NCBI RefSeq assembly: GCF_006438915.1
Contig: NZ_RCZE01000001.1
Span: 172,325-236,324 of the forward strand
Direction: 5' to 3'
DNA from: Pseudomonas arsenicoxydans
Lineage (GTDB): Bacteria; Pseudomonadota; Gammaproteobacteria; Pseudomonadales; Pseudomonadaceae
DNA length: 64,000 nt
In this document: positions 1-7,353 of the stretch, piece by piece
How the letters are laid out: the number at the start of each line of letters is the position of its first letter
Position numbering within the stretch: the first letter of the stretch is position 1
Made by a program: the position numbers and the translations under genes
The notes under the pieces: model-generated
The model's database searches: none
Seen by the model: the letters and a program-made list of their open reading frames with translations, nothing else
Told to the model about the DNA's origin: nothing

Positions 1-108
1 AATGTGGGAGCAACTGTCTTGATGACTTTATTTTTAAGGCTTATCGGAAGACAGCTGAACTCCCACGGCTCCAGGCCATGCAAATTCCTTACAAAACACG
101 CAGCCTGT

Positions 109-1038
109 TTAGGCTGCCTGTTCTCGCCACTCAGTTTTCTCTCGAATCATGGCATTCAGCCGTATCAACAACACTCGCATGCAGGCGATCAGCGCTACTT
201 TGGCGCATTTACCTTTCTGGCGTAATGCTTGATACCGAGCCTTGAACTCAGGCTGTCGCCGGATCACCACCCAACAGGCCATGTACATCGCGCGACGCGC
301 AGCAAACCTGCCTCCGCCAATGTGACGCACACCCTCATGCGTGCCACTGTCGTCGTTGTACGGGGCTATGCCTGCCAGCGCGGCAATTTCATGCCGTCCA
401 ACCTCGCCCAACTCAGGTAAATAGGCCATCAAGCTGGCGGCGGTCACGAGTCCTATGCCCTTGACCGAGCACAAACGGGCAATTTTATCGCTGTCCAGGT
501 CTTTAGCCTGTTGACGGATCAGCTTTTCTATCGACTTCAACGCTTGGTTTAAATAGTCGATGTGGCTCTGCAACAAGGGGATGACCAGGTCAGCAGAGGC
601 AGTTTTGATGCGTCGCATATCGTCACTTTGCTGCTGAACAAAGTGTTCACGTTGCTGTACCAACGCACGCAAATTGTCCTGTTCAGGGCTTGTGATCTGG
701 CTATCGGAGTCTTTTATGACCGCTGCAAACTCAGCAAGAAGCCGTGCATCTATCGGGTCGGTTTTAGCGTGATACCCCATCGCTTTGGCAAAGTCCTTGG
801 CTCGGCAAGGATTGATCCGCAAGACTTCGAAGCCAGCGATTTGAAGCGCCTTCATGGCCTTTCGTTCGTAACCGCCAGTGGCTTCTAGCAATACGCGACG
901 AACGTTATAAAGCTGTAACCAATCAATCAGCGCAACAAAACCAGCGGCGGTATTGGGGTAACTCGCGCCAACGTCTTGCGGATTGATCCGGATTTCAAGG
1001 TTGTCTTTAGAAACGTCGATGCCTGCGCAGGAAAACAT
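109..1038 (-). CDS. IS110-family transposase (DEDD/serine recombinase)
   Basis: A 309-residue RNA-guided recombinase that moves the surrounding element. The N-terminal RuvC-like DEDD domain shows D8 in GIDVSK, E52 in LLEATGGYE, and D94 and D97 in KTDPIDARLL. The C-terminal Tnp domain has AALAGIAPYNDDSG with the candidate nucleophile S231, followed by GGGR. The length and all key residues suggest an active enzyme. I chose the ATG at 1038 (AGAGGG seven bases upstream) over a TTG two codons earlier. The first 66 bp of the gene, with 45 bp of leader, are repeated upstream, so a second copy of this start exists at 1150. That copy runs out of frame, because the repeat period is 112 bp, and gives only a short dead-end peptide. 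Confidence 0.93.
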   Translation of the reverse strand: MFSCAGIDVSKDNLEIRINPQDVGASYPNTAAGFVALIDWLQLYNVRRVLLEATGGYERKAMKALQIAGFEVLRINPCRAKDFAKAMGYHAKTDPIDARLLAEFAAVIKDSDSQITSPEQDNLRALVQQREHFVQQQSDDMRRIKTASADLVIPLLQSHIDYLNQALKSIEKLIRQQAKDLDSDKIARLCSVKGIGLVTAASLMAYLPELGEVGRHEIAALAGIAPYNDDSGTHEGVRHIGGGRFAARRAMYMACWVVIRRQPEFKARYQALRQKGKCAKVALIACMRVLLIRLNAMIREKTEWREQAA

Positions 1039-1195
1039 AGCCAAACCCTCTTACACTCAAAGGTGAGAGCGCTCTGGCTGGGCTGTCTTGCGGATTGATC
1101 CGGATTTCAAGGTTGTCTTTAGAAACGTCGATGCCTGCGCAGGAAAACATAGCCAAACCCTCTTACACTCAAAGGTGAGAGCGCTCTGGCTGGGC
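973..1195. repeat. 111-bp tandem duplication inside the IS110 element
   Basis: Bases 973-1083 and 1085-1195 are identical over 111 bp, separated by a single T (period 112). Each copy holds the first 66 bp of the transposase gene plus 45 bp of leader with its ribosome-binding site. The duplication lies between the candidate bridge RNA and the intact gene, so it lengthens the leader without breaking either. Perfect identity suggests it is recent, or an assembly artefact. Confidence 0.95.
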
Positions 1196-1198
1196 ACC

Positions 1199-1345
1199 AC
1201 GCTTGTAACTGTTCGAGGTAGGCTCGTTCAACTGTTCGGGCTCAATAACCAGAGTGGAGGGGTGAATGGCAGCGTGAGCTCCCACACGTGCTTTTAAGCA
1301 CTCCGGGCATTCAGCTTGCCACTCACCGCTCTCATCACCAGTCTA
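1199..1345 (-). ncRNA. candidate IS110 bridge RNA
   Basis: The noncoding left end of the element folds, on the minus strand, as two internal loops in the order known for IS621-type bridge RNAs. Target loop: outer stem 1322-1326/1274-1278, inner hairpin 1288-1301. The 3' side (1279-1286) matches eight bases of the REP target on the right-end flank, and the 5' side carries GCCCG (1304-1308) and GCAAGC (1314-1319), which match the other flank. Donor loop: hairpin CGAG/CTCG at 1214-1226. The 5' side (1229-1235) is identical to the element's right end (11-17), and the 3' side (1202-1206) matches its left end (1361-1365). Both guide pairs therefore agree with the observed junctions. Transcript ends are guesses; no transcription data are available. 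Confidence 0.6.
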
Positions 1346-1363
1346 ATTCCTGCGCAAGACACA

Positions 1364-1449
1364 AGCGGGCTTGCTCGCGAAGGCGTCGTGTCAGTCAACA
1401 TTAATGTGTCTGATACGCCGCTTTCGCGAGCAAGCCCGCTCCCACATTT
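1364..1449. repeat. REP pair (class A), first arm split by IS110
   Basis: Inverted pair of the class A palindrome (gcgggcttgctcgcgaa / ttcgcgagcaagcccgc). The first seven to ten bases of the left arm lie at 1-10, displaced by the IS110 element. Confidence 0.9.
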
Positions 1450-1465
1450 TGTATTGCGTAGGGCT

Positions 1466-2191
1466 TTAAGACTGTTTTTCGAACTTCAGGTCCCACACGC
1501 CATGCCCAAGACGTTCGCCGCGGCGTTCGAACTTGGTGATCGGGCGTTCGGTCGGGCGCGGTACGCACTTGCCGTCTTCGGCGAGGTTGCGATAACCCGG
1601 TGCGACGTTCATCACTTCCAGCATGGACTCGGCGTATGGCTCCCAGTCGGTGGCCATGTGCAGCACACCGCCGACTTTCAACTTGCTGCGCACCAGTTCA
1701 GCGAACGAAGCCTGAACGATACGGCGCTTGTGGTGACGGCTCTTGTGCCACGGGTCCGGGAAAAACAGCATCAGGCGATCGAGGCTGTTGTCGGCGATGC
1801 AGCGGTTGAGTACTTCAATCGCGTCGCAATCGTAGACCCGCAGGTTGGTCAGGCCCTGAGTCAGCACGCCATTGAGCAGCGCACCGACACCCGGACGGTG
1901 CACTTCCACGCCAATGAAATCCTGCTCCGGCGAGGCCGCGGCCATTTCCAGCAGCGAGTGGCCCATGCCGAAACCGATTTCCAGCGAGCGCGGTGCCGAA
2001 CGGCCGAACACTTGATCGAAGTCCACCGGCGCATCGGCCAACGGCAGGACGAACAGCGGCGTGCCCTGTTCCAGACCTTTTTGCTGGCCTTCGGTCATGC
2101 GCCCGGCGCGCATCACAAAGCTCTTGATGCGGCGGTGTTGGCGCTCTTCGCCTTCTGCAGGCGTGACAGGCGTTTCGTTTGATTCAGTCAT
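1466..2191 (-). CDS. trmB: tRNA (guanine-N7-)-methyltransferase
   Basis: Methylates G46 in the tRNA variable loop using S-adenosylmethionine in the cytoplasm. The 241-residue protein has the SAM-binding segment [15 protein letters not shown], followed by [10 protein letters not shown], the family signature [16 protein letters not shown], and a C-terminal [17 protein letters not shown]. This is the usual TrmB length and layout. The start is the ATG at 2191 rather than the TTG just upstream. It follows thiG on the same strand after only nine bases, so the order thiS-thiG-trmB looks like one transcription unit, which is the usual Pseudomonas arrangement. Confidence 0.97.
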   Translation of the reverse strand: MTESNETPVTPAEGEERQHRRIKSFVMRAGRMTEGQQKGLEQGTPLFVLPLADAPVDFDQVFGRSAPRSLEIGFGMGHSLLEMAAASPEQDFIGVEVHRPGVGALLNGVLTQGLTNLRVYDCDAIEVLNRCIADNSLDRLMLFFPDPWHKSRHHKRRIVQASFAELVRSKLKVGGVLHMATDWEPYAESMLEVMNVAPGYRNLAEDGKCVPRPTERPITKFERRGERLGHGVWDLKFEKQS

Positions 2192-2200
2192 CAATGGCTC

Positions 2201-2995
2201 TTACTTGATCAGACCATCCAGCGGCGAGGAGGCGCTGGCATAGAGTTTTTTCGGCATGCGGCCGGCGAGGTAGGCCAGGCGACCTGCAACGATGGCGTGT
2301 TTCATGGCTTCAGCCATCATGACCGGCTGCTGGGCGTGGGCGATGGCCGAGTTCATCAGCACTGCTTCGCAACCCAGTTCCATGGCGATGGTGGCGTCGG
2401 ACGCGGTGCCGACACCGGCATCCACCAGCACAGGAATCTTGGCTTCTTCGAGGATGATCTGCAGGTTGTACGGGTTGCAGATCCCCAGGCCCGTGCCGAT
2501 CAGACCGGCCAGCGGCATCACCGCGATAACGCCGATTTCCGCCAGTTGACGGGCAATGATCGGGTCATCGCTGGTGTAAACCATCACGTCGAAACCTTCC
2601 TTGACCAGCACTTCGGCGGCCTTAAGGGTTTCGATCACGTTGGGGAATAGGGTTTTCTGGTCGGCCAGCACTTCCAGCTTCACCAGGTTGTGGCCACCCA
2701 GCAGCTCACGGGCCAGGCGGCACGTGCGCACGGCCTCGGTAGCGTCGAAGCAACCCGCGGTGTTCGGCAGGAAGGTGTAGCGATCCGGCGACAGGACTTC
2801 GAGCAGATTCGGTTCGCCCGGGGTCTGGCCGAGGTTGGTACGGCGCACCGCGAAGGTGACGATCTCGGCGCCCGAGGCTTCGATGGCCAGACGGGTTTCT
2901 TCCATGTCGCGGTACTTGCCGGTGCCTACCAGCAAACGCGACTGGTAAGTACGACCGGCCAGGACGAAGGGCTTGTCGCTACGAACGATGCTCAT
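2201..2995 (-). CDS. thiG: thiazole synthase
   Basis: Forms the thiazole phosphate ring of thiamine from 1-deoxyxylulose 5-phosphate, dehydroglycine and sulfur carried on ThiS. The 264-residue TIM-barrel protein shows the typical [10 protein letters not shown] start of the barrel and a later [21 protein letters not shown] phosphate-binding region. The proposed Schiff-base lysine lies in the segment LVKLEVL near residue 105. Its partner thiS is 60 bp upstream on the same strand. No THI-box riboswitch is evident in the short gap. The start ATG at 2995 is preceded by AGAGG. Confidence 0.97.
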   Translation of the reverse strand: MSIVRSDKPFVLAGRTYQSRLLVGTGKYRDMEETRLAIEASGAEIVTFAVRRTNLGQTPGEPNLLEVLSPDRYTFLPNTAGCFDATEAVRTCRLARELLGGHNLVKLEVLADQKTLFPNVIETLKAAEVLVKEGFDVMVYTSDDPIIARQLAEIGVIAVMPLAGLIGTGLGICNPYNLQIILEEAKIPVLVDAGVGTASDATIAMELGCEAVLMNSAIAHAQQPVMMAEAMKHAIVAGRLAYLAGRMPKKLYASASSPLDGLIK

Positions 2996-3055
2996 GGGAA
3001 ATCCTCTGTAGGGGTGAGGTTCTTGCAGAATTCTGTGCCCTTGCGGGCCGGGTGG

Positions 3056-3256
3056 CTAGCCGCCGCCGATGGCGTGAACGACTTCGACGCTGTCGCCGTC
3101 GTTCAGCGTGGTGTCGGCATGCTGACTGCGCGGGACGATATCCAGATTGAGTTCGACCGCCACCCGGCGTCCGGTCAGTTCCAGACGGGTCAGCAGGGCC
3201 GCAACGGTTTCACCGTCGGGCAGTTCAAGGGATTCGCCGTTCAACTGAATGCGCAT
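3056..3256 (-). CDS. thiS: sulfur carrier protein ThiS
   Basis: A 66-residue ubiquitin-fold carrier whose C-terminal glycine is adenylated and thiocarboxylated to deliver sulfur for thiazole formation. The start MRIQLNGES and the end VVHAIGGG, with the diglycine tail, identify it. An in-frame upstream start at 3304 would add 16 residues (beginning MIKLECQP) not expected in the family, so the ATG at 3256 was chosen. It is first in the thiS-thiG-trmB group. Confidence 0.95.
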   Translation of the reverse strand: MRIQLNGESLELPDGETVAALLTRLELTGRRVAVELNLDIVPRSQHADTTLNDGDSVEVVHAIGGG

Positions 3257-3327
3257 GCCGAATGCCGCCATCATTTTTAGGGGCTGGCATTCTAGCTTGA
3301 TCATGACCTAAAGGTCAGCAACAAGCG

Positions 3328-3708
3328 TCAAGCGGTAAGCGGCAAGCGCCAGGCGGCGAGACCCAGGCAGATCCAGCCGATCAGGAACGCCAATCCACCG
3401 AAAGGTGTGACGATTCCGAGCTTGCTGACGCCGGTCAGGGTCAGCAGGTACAGGCTGCCGGAAAACAGCAGGATGCCGAGGGCAAACGAGGCCCCGGCCC
3501 AGGTGATCAAACGCCCGGATATCTGCGTGGCCAGCAGCGCTACGCCCAACAATGCCAGGGTGTGCACCAGTTGGTAGGTGACGCCGGTATGGAAAATCGC
3601 CAGATACTCGGGGGTCAGACGGTTTTTCAGGCCATGCGCGGCGAACGCGCCGAGGGCAACGCCGGTGAAGCCGAAGAAAGCGGCCAGCATCAAAAAGCCA
3701 CGCAGCAT
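3328..3708 (-). CDS. DUF423 family inner-membrane protein
   Basis: A 126-residue, very hydrophobic protein with four predicted membrane helices. The family signature GAFAAHGLKNRLTPE sits near residues 21-35, followed by the HTGVTYQLVHTLALL segment. This is the DUF423 (YgdD-like) family of unknown biochemical role. It lies between thiS and mtgA, divergent from mtgA, and this position is conserved in pseudomonads. Identity is secure by family pattern; function is unknown. Confidence 0.9.
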   Translation of the reverse strand: MLRGFLMLAAFFGFTGVALGAFAAHGLKNRLTPEYLAIFHTGVTYQLVHTLALLGVALLATQISGRLITWAGASFALGILLFSGSLYLLTLTGVSKLGIVTPFGGLAFLIGWICLGLAAWRLPLTA

Positions 3709-3782
3709 GAAGAACTCCAGTCAGACTCGATCAACAGGGTCTGTATAATGGCCCGCTCAACGGGTTCGGCCAAGCCATCTCT

Positions 3783-4505
3783 ATGCTGCGTATATTTTTA
3801 CGACGATTCACCAAGGCCGTGCTCTGGTTCGCGGGCGGCAGCGTCGTGCTGGTGCTGATCTTTCGCGTGGTGCCGCCGCCGGGAACGGCGTTGATGGTCG
3901 AGCGCAAGATCGAATCCTGGTTCGACGGCGAGCCTATCGACCTGCAACGCACGTGGAAGCCATGGGACGAAATCTCCGATGACCTGAAAGTCGCGGTGAT
4001 TGCCGGCGAGGATCAGAAATTCCCGGAGCATTGGGGTTTTGACTTTGGCGCGATTCAGGCGGCACTGGCTCATAACGAACTGGGCGGTTCGATTCGCGGC
4101 GCCAGCACGCTGAGCCAACAGGTGTCGAAGAACCTGTTTTTGTGGTCTGGGCGCAGTTGGCTGCGTAAGGGCCTGGAAGCCTGGTTCACCGGATTGATTG
4201 AGGTGTTCTGGCCCAAGCAGCGGATTCTTGAGGTGTACCTCAACAGTGTTGAGTGGGATGACGGGGTGTTTGGGGCGGAAGCTGCGGCACGGCATCACTT
4301 TGGCGTGAGCGCTAAAAGCCTGAGCCGTCAGCAATCGAGCTTGCTGGCTGCTGTGTTGCCCAACCCTAGAGTGTGGAGCGCGAGCCATCCGACAAATTAC
4401 GTCGCACGGCGGGCCGGGTGGATTCGGCAGCAGATGAGTCAGTTGGGGGGTGACAGCTATCTGCTGGGCCTCAACGATTCGCGCCGGGCGCCTTGGGCCC
4501 AGTAA
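3783..4505 (+). CDS. mtgA: monofunctional biosynthetic peptidoglycan transglycosylase
   Basis: Polymerises lipid II into glycan strands at the outer face of the inner membrane. The 240-residue protein has one N-terminal membrane anchor (about residues 13-30, AVLWFAGGSVVLVLIF) and a GT51 domain. The domain carries the catalytic segment AGEDQKFPEHWGFD, the motif GASTLSQQVSKNLFL, and QRILEVYLNSVEWDDGVFG. There is no penicillin-binding transpeptidase domain, which distinguishes it from class A PBPs. A strong inverted-repeat terminator shared with rpoH lies downstream. Confidence 0.96.
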   Translation: MLRIFLRRFTKAVLWFAGGSVVLVLIFRVVPPPGTALMVERKIESWFDGEPIDLQRTWKPWDEISDDLKVAVIAGEDQKFPEHWGFDFGAIQAALAHNELGGSIRGASTLSQQVSKNLFLWSGRSWLRKGLEAWFTGLIEVFWPKQRILEVYLNSVEWDDGVFGAEAAARHHFGVSAKSLSRQQSSLLAAVLPNPRVWSASHPTNYVARRAGWIRQQMSQLGGDSYLLGLNDSRRAPWAQ

Positions 4506-4517
4506 CACCGAAGATCA

Positions 4518-4611
4518 AATGTGGGAGCGGGCTTGCTCGCGAATGCGGCGTGTCATTCAGCATAAATGCTGACTGTTACACCGCATTCGCGAGCAAGCCC
4601 GCTCCCACATT
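4518..4611. repeat. REP pair (class A)
   Basis: Two inverted class A REPs, head to head (aatgtgggagcgggcttgct ... agcaagcccgctcccacatt), in the convergent mtgA/rpoH gap. Confidence 0.93.
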
Positions 4612-4645
4612 GGTTTTGTGGTGTTGCAGAAAACTGGGTACAAAC

Positions 4646-4678
4646 AAAAACACCCCGATCAATGATCGGGGTGTTTTT
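4646..4678. terminator. bidirectional Rho-independent terminator (mtgA / rpoH)
   Basis: A perfect 15-bp inverted repeat (arms 4646-4660 and 4664-4678, loop AAT) has GC-rich inner stems flanked by A5 on one side and T5 on the other. It can therefore end both convergent genes. Confidence 0.92.
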
Positions 4679-4695
4679 TATTGCCGGTTCGCAGG

Positions 4696-5550
4696 TTATG
4701 CCGCGATCGACAACTTGAGCTTGTTCATCGCGCTCTTCTCAAGCTGACGAATACGCTCGGCTGACACGTTGTACTTCTGCGCCAAGTCATGCAGCGTGGC
4801 TTTCTCTTCAGCCAACCAACGCTGATAGAGAATGTCACGGCTGCGGTCGTCCAGCACTTCCAGCGCTTCGTGCAGGTTGTGGTTGGAGTTGTCGCTCCAG
4901 TCCGCATCTTCCAGTTGACGGGCCGGGTCATACCGGTGGTCTTCCAGATAGTTGGCTGGCGACTGGAAAGCACTGTCGTCGTCCGCTTCCGCGGCCGGGT
5001 CGAAGGCCATGTCATGGCCGGTCAGGCGACTTTCCATCTCGCGCACTTCCCGAGGCTCTACACCGAGGCTTTCTGCCACACGGTGGACTTCCTCGTTGTT
5101 CAGCCACGCCAGGCGTTTCTTCTGGCTGCGCAGGTTGAAGAACAGCTTGCGCTGGGCCTTGGTGGTCGCGACTTTCACAATGCGCCAGTTGCGCAGGATG
5201 AACTCGTGGATTTCCGCCTTGATCCAGTGCACGGCGAACGACACCAGGCGCACACCCATTTCAGGGTTAAAGCGCTTCACGGCCTTCATCAGGCCGACGT
5301 TGCCTTCCTGGATCAGGTCAGCCTGAGCCAGACCGTAGCCGGAATAGCTACGGGCGATATGTACTACAAAACGCAGGTGGGCGAGCACCATCTGCCGAGC
5401 CGCCCCCAAATCCTGCTCATAATAGAGACTCTCGGCCAGTTCGCGCTCCTGCTCCGGCGTCAGCAATGGAATGCTGTTCACGGTGTGCACATAGGCCTCC
5501 AGGTTCGCACCCGGGACCAGAGCATATGCAGGTTGCAAAGAATTGGTCAT
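4696..5550 (-). CDS. rpoH: RNA polymerase heat-shock sigma factor (sigma-32)
   Basis: Directs RNA polymerase to heat-shock promoters. The 284-residue sigma-70-family protein shows region 2 ([36 protein letters not shown]), the RpoH-box-like segment [10 protein letters not shown] near residues 133-142, and a region 4 helix-turn-helix ending [16 protein letters not shown]. The start ATG at 5550 has a strong AGGAGG about nine bases upstream. It lies 112 bp downstream of ftsX on the same strand, the usual ftsYEX-rpoH order, and has its own likely envelope-stress-type promoter in the gap. Confidence 0.97.
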   Translation of the reverse strand: MTNSLQPAYALVPGANLEAYVHTVNSIPLLTPEQERELAESLYYEQDLGAARQMVLAHLRFVVHIARSYSGYGLAQADLIQEGNVGLMKAVKRFNPEMGVRLVSFAVHWIKAEIHEFILRNWRIVKVATTKAQRKLFFNLRSQKKRLAWLNNEEVHRVAESLGVEPREVREMESRLTGHDMAFDPAAEADDDSAFQSPANYLEDHRYDPARQLEDADWSDNSNHNLHEALEVLDDRSRDILYQRWLAEEKATLHDLAQKYNVSAERIRQLEKSAMNKLKLSIAA

Positions 5551-5597
5551 ACGAAAAAACCTCCTACTTACAAACTCGTGCAGTTCAGCACTGCGAA

Positions 5598-5625
5598 AAT
5601 TGACCGGAAACCGAAAGACAAGTTC
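5598..5625 (-). promoter_or_regulatory. possible AlgU/RpoE-type promoter of rpoH
   Basis: On the minus strand the gap between ftsX and rpoH contains GAACTT (5620-5625), 16 bases, then TCAATT (5598-5603). The -35 element matches the AlgU (sigma-22/RpoE) consensus exactly and the -10 only partly (consensus TCtga). Pseudomonas rpoH is known to have an AlgU-dependent promoter. The assignment here is by motif and position only. Confidence 0.45.
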
Positions 5626-5662
5626 CCATTAACGCTGAAAGGTCAATACGAGCAAAATGATA

Positions 5663-6685
5663 CTACTTAGGCGCAAGCTCCCTCAGGTGGCGTGCGACCG
5701 CAATCCATGCACCGATATACCCCAACAGCACCGCGCCAAGCAAGAGAGACAGACCGTCGGCAACTGGCACTCCGGCCAACGCGAAATCACTGCCGTACAA
5801 ACCGGCCAGTCCAACCACCGCGTCGTTCAGCCAGTTCAAGCCAAACGCCAGTACGCCCCAAGACAGCATCCCCGCACCGAAGCCATACAGCGCGCCCATA
5901 TAGAGAAAGGGCCTGCGCACATAGCTGTCAGTGCCGCCGACGAGTTTAATCACTTCTATCTCTGTGCGGCGGTTTTCAATATGAAGACGAATGGTATTGC
6001 CTATCACCAAAAGTAATGCAGAAACCAGAAGCACGGTCAGACCGAAGACAAAACGGTCGCCCAGCTTGAGGATGGCGGCCAGACGCTCGACCCAGACTAG
6101 ATCAAGTTGCGCCTGTTGTACCTTCGGCAGCTCGGATAGTTTTTGTCTTAATGCTTCAAGCGCTGGCTTGTCGATTTCATTCGGTGTCACCAGGACCACG
6201 CCAGGGAGTGGGTTTTCCGGCAATTCCTTCAGCGCTTCGCCCAAACCGGACTGCTGCTGAAACTCCTCCAGCGCCTGGTCGCGACCGACATATTCCGCAT
6301 CCGCTACGCCCGGCATGCCCTTGATCTGCTCACGCAGCGCCTCACCCTGTTCAGGACTGGCTTCAAGTTGCAGGTACAGGGAAATCTGCGCCGCACGCTG
6401 CCAGGAACCGCCCAGACGCTCGACGTTACTTAGCAAAAGTGACAGGCCCATCGGCAAACTCAGCGCAACGGCCATCACCATGCAGGTGAAAAAACTGCCA
6501 ATCGGTTGTTTGCCCAAGCGACGCAAACTGTCGAGCAGACTCGCGCGGTGGCTTTCAACCCAGGCGCGGAACAGCGTAGCGAAGTCCGGACCGTCGTCAT
6601 CGTCGCGTTTTTTCTTCTGCGGTTGCGGATCGGCAGCCTTCGGGGCTACGCGTTCGGAAACTTTGGGGCTGCGGGTCGCGCTCAT
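5663..6685 (-). CDS. ftsX: cell division protein FtsX
   Basis: The membrane half of the FtsEX ABC complex, which couples septal peptidoglycan hydrolysis to division. The 340-residue protein has a charged cytoplasmic N-terminus with KKKRDDDD, a first membrane helix near residues 65-85, a large periplasmic loop, and three further helices in the C-terminal half (for example VFGLTVLLVSALLLVIGNTI). Its ATG overlaps the ftsE stop by four bases, so ftsY-ftsE-ftsX is translationally coupled. Confidence 0.95.
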   Translation of the reverse strand: MSATRSPKVSERVAPKAADPQPQKKKRDDDDGPDFATLFRAWVESHRASLLDSLRRLGKQPIGSFFTCMVMAVALSLPMGLSLLLSNVERLGGSWQRAAQISLYLQLEASPEQGEALREQIKGMPGVADAEYVGRDQALEEFQQQSGLGEALKELPENPLPGVVLVTPNEIDKPALEALRQKLSELPKVQQAQLDLVWVERLAAILKLGDRFVFGLTVLLVSALLLVIGNTIRLHIENRRTEIEVIKLVGGTDSYVRRPFLYMGALYGFGAGMLSWGVLAFGLNWLNDAVVGLAGLYGSDFALAGVPVADGLSLLLGAVLLGYIGAWIAVARHLRELAPK

Positions 6686-7353
6686 TCGGCAGCCTCCCCG
6701 TCGCCGATCAAGCGGCCACGTTGCAGGGTCAGCATACGGTGACGCATGCGGGCGATCAGCGCCAAATCGTGACTGGCGATCAGCACACTGGTGCCCAGGC
6801 GATTGATGTCTTCGAACACGCCCATGATTTCGGCGGCCAGGCGCGGGTCGAGGTTACCGGTCGGTTCGTCCGCCAGCAGCAAGGCCGGGCGGTGAACAAT
6901 GGCGCGGGCGATGCCGACGCGCTGTTGCTGACCGGTGGACAGGTCTCCGGGGTACAAATCGGTTTTGTCCGAAAGCGCCACGCGCTCCAGGGCCGAATCC
7001 ACGCGCTTGGCGATCTCTGCCTTGGATAACCCAAGTATTTGCAGCGGCAGCGCGACGTTGTTGAACACTGTGCGATCGAACAGCAGCTGGTGATTCTGGA
7101 ACACCACGCCGATCTGCCGGCGCAGGTAAGGAATCTGCGCATTGCTGATGGTGGCGAGGTCCTGGCCAGCCAGCAGCAATTTGCCGGTGGTCGGACGCTC
7201 CATCGCCAGCAACAGGCGCAACAAGGTGCTTTTACCGGCGCCGGAATGGCCGGTCACAAACAAGAATTCGCCCCGACGGACTCGAAAGCTCAGCTCATGC
7301 AAGCCGACGTGACCGTTCGGGTAGCGTTTACCGACCTGTTCGAAACGAATCAT
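6682..7353 (-). CDS. ftsE: cell division ATP-binding protein FtsE
   Basis: ATPase of the FtsEX complex on the cytoplasmic side of the septum. The 223-residue ABC protein has Walker A GHSGAGKST near residues 35-43, the Q-loop in VVFQNHQLL, signature LSTGQQQR, Walker B LLLADEPTGNLD, and the switch histidine in ASHDLAL. It overlaps ftsY upstream and ftsX downstream by four bases each, consistent with a tightly coupled operon. Confidence 0.97.
   Translation of the reverse strand: MIRFEQVGKRYPNGHVGLHELSFRVRRGEFLFVTGHSGAGKSTLLRLLLAMERPTTGKLLLAGQDLATISNAQIPYLRRQIGVVFQNHQLLFDRTVFNNVALPLQILGLSKAEIAKRVDSALERVALSDKTDLYPGDLSTGQQQRVGIARAIVHRPALLLADEPTGNLDPRLAAEIMGVFEDINRLGTSVLIASHDLALIARMRHRMLTLQRGRLIGDGEAAE

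Larger units (their letters stand above)
9..1365 (-). mobile_element. IS110-family insertion sequence inserted in a REP
   Basis: The element can be delimited because it interrupts a class A REP palindrome found intact elsewhere in the window. Bases 1-10 hold the first half (aatgtgggag) and the other half (gcgggcttgctcgcgaa) resumes at 1366. The dinucleotide AG (CT on the element's own strand) occurs at both junctions, 9-10 and 1364-1365, and fits the core dinucleotide of IS110-type recombination. There are no terminal inverted repeats and no longer target duplication, as usual for the family. Read on the minus strand the order is left end, candidate bridge RNA, duplicated segment, transposase, right end. 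The element is about 1.36 kb and looks complete apart from the internal duplication. Confidence 0.85.

Noticed and set aside
2996..3055. THI-box riboswitch near thiS/thiG
   Set aside because: The gap is only 60 bp and shows no conserved THI-box sequence; thiamine riboswitches would be expected upstream of thiC instead.
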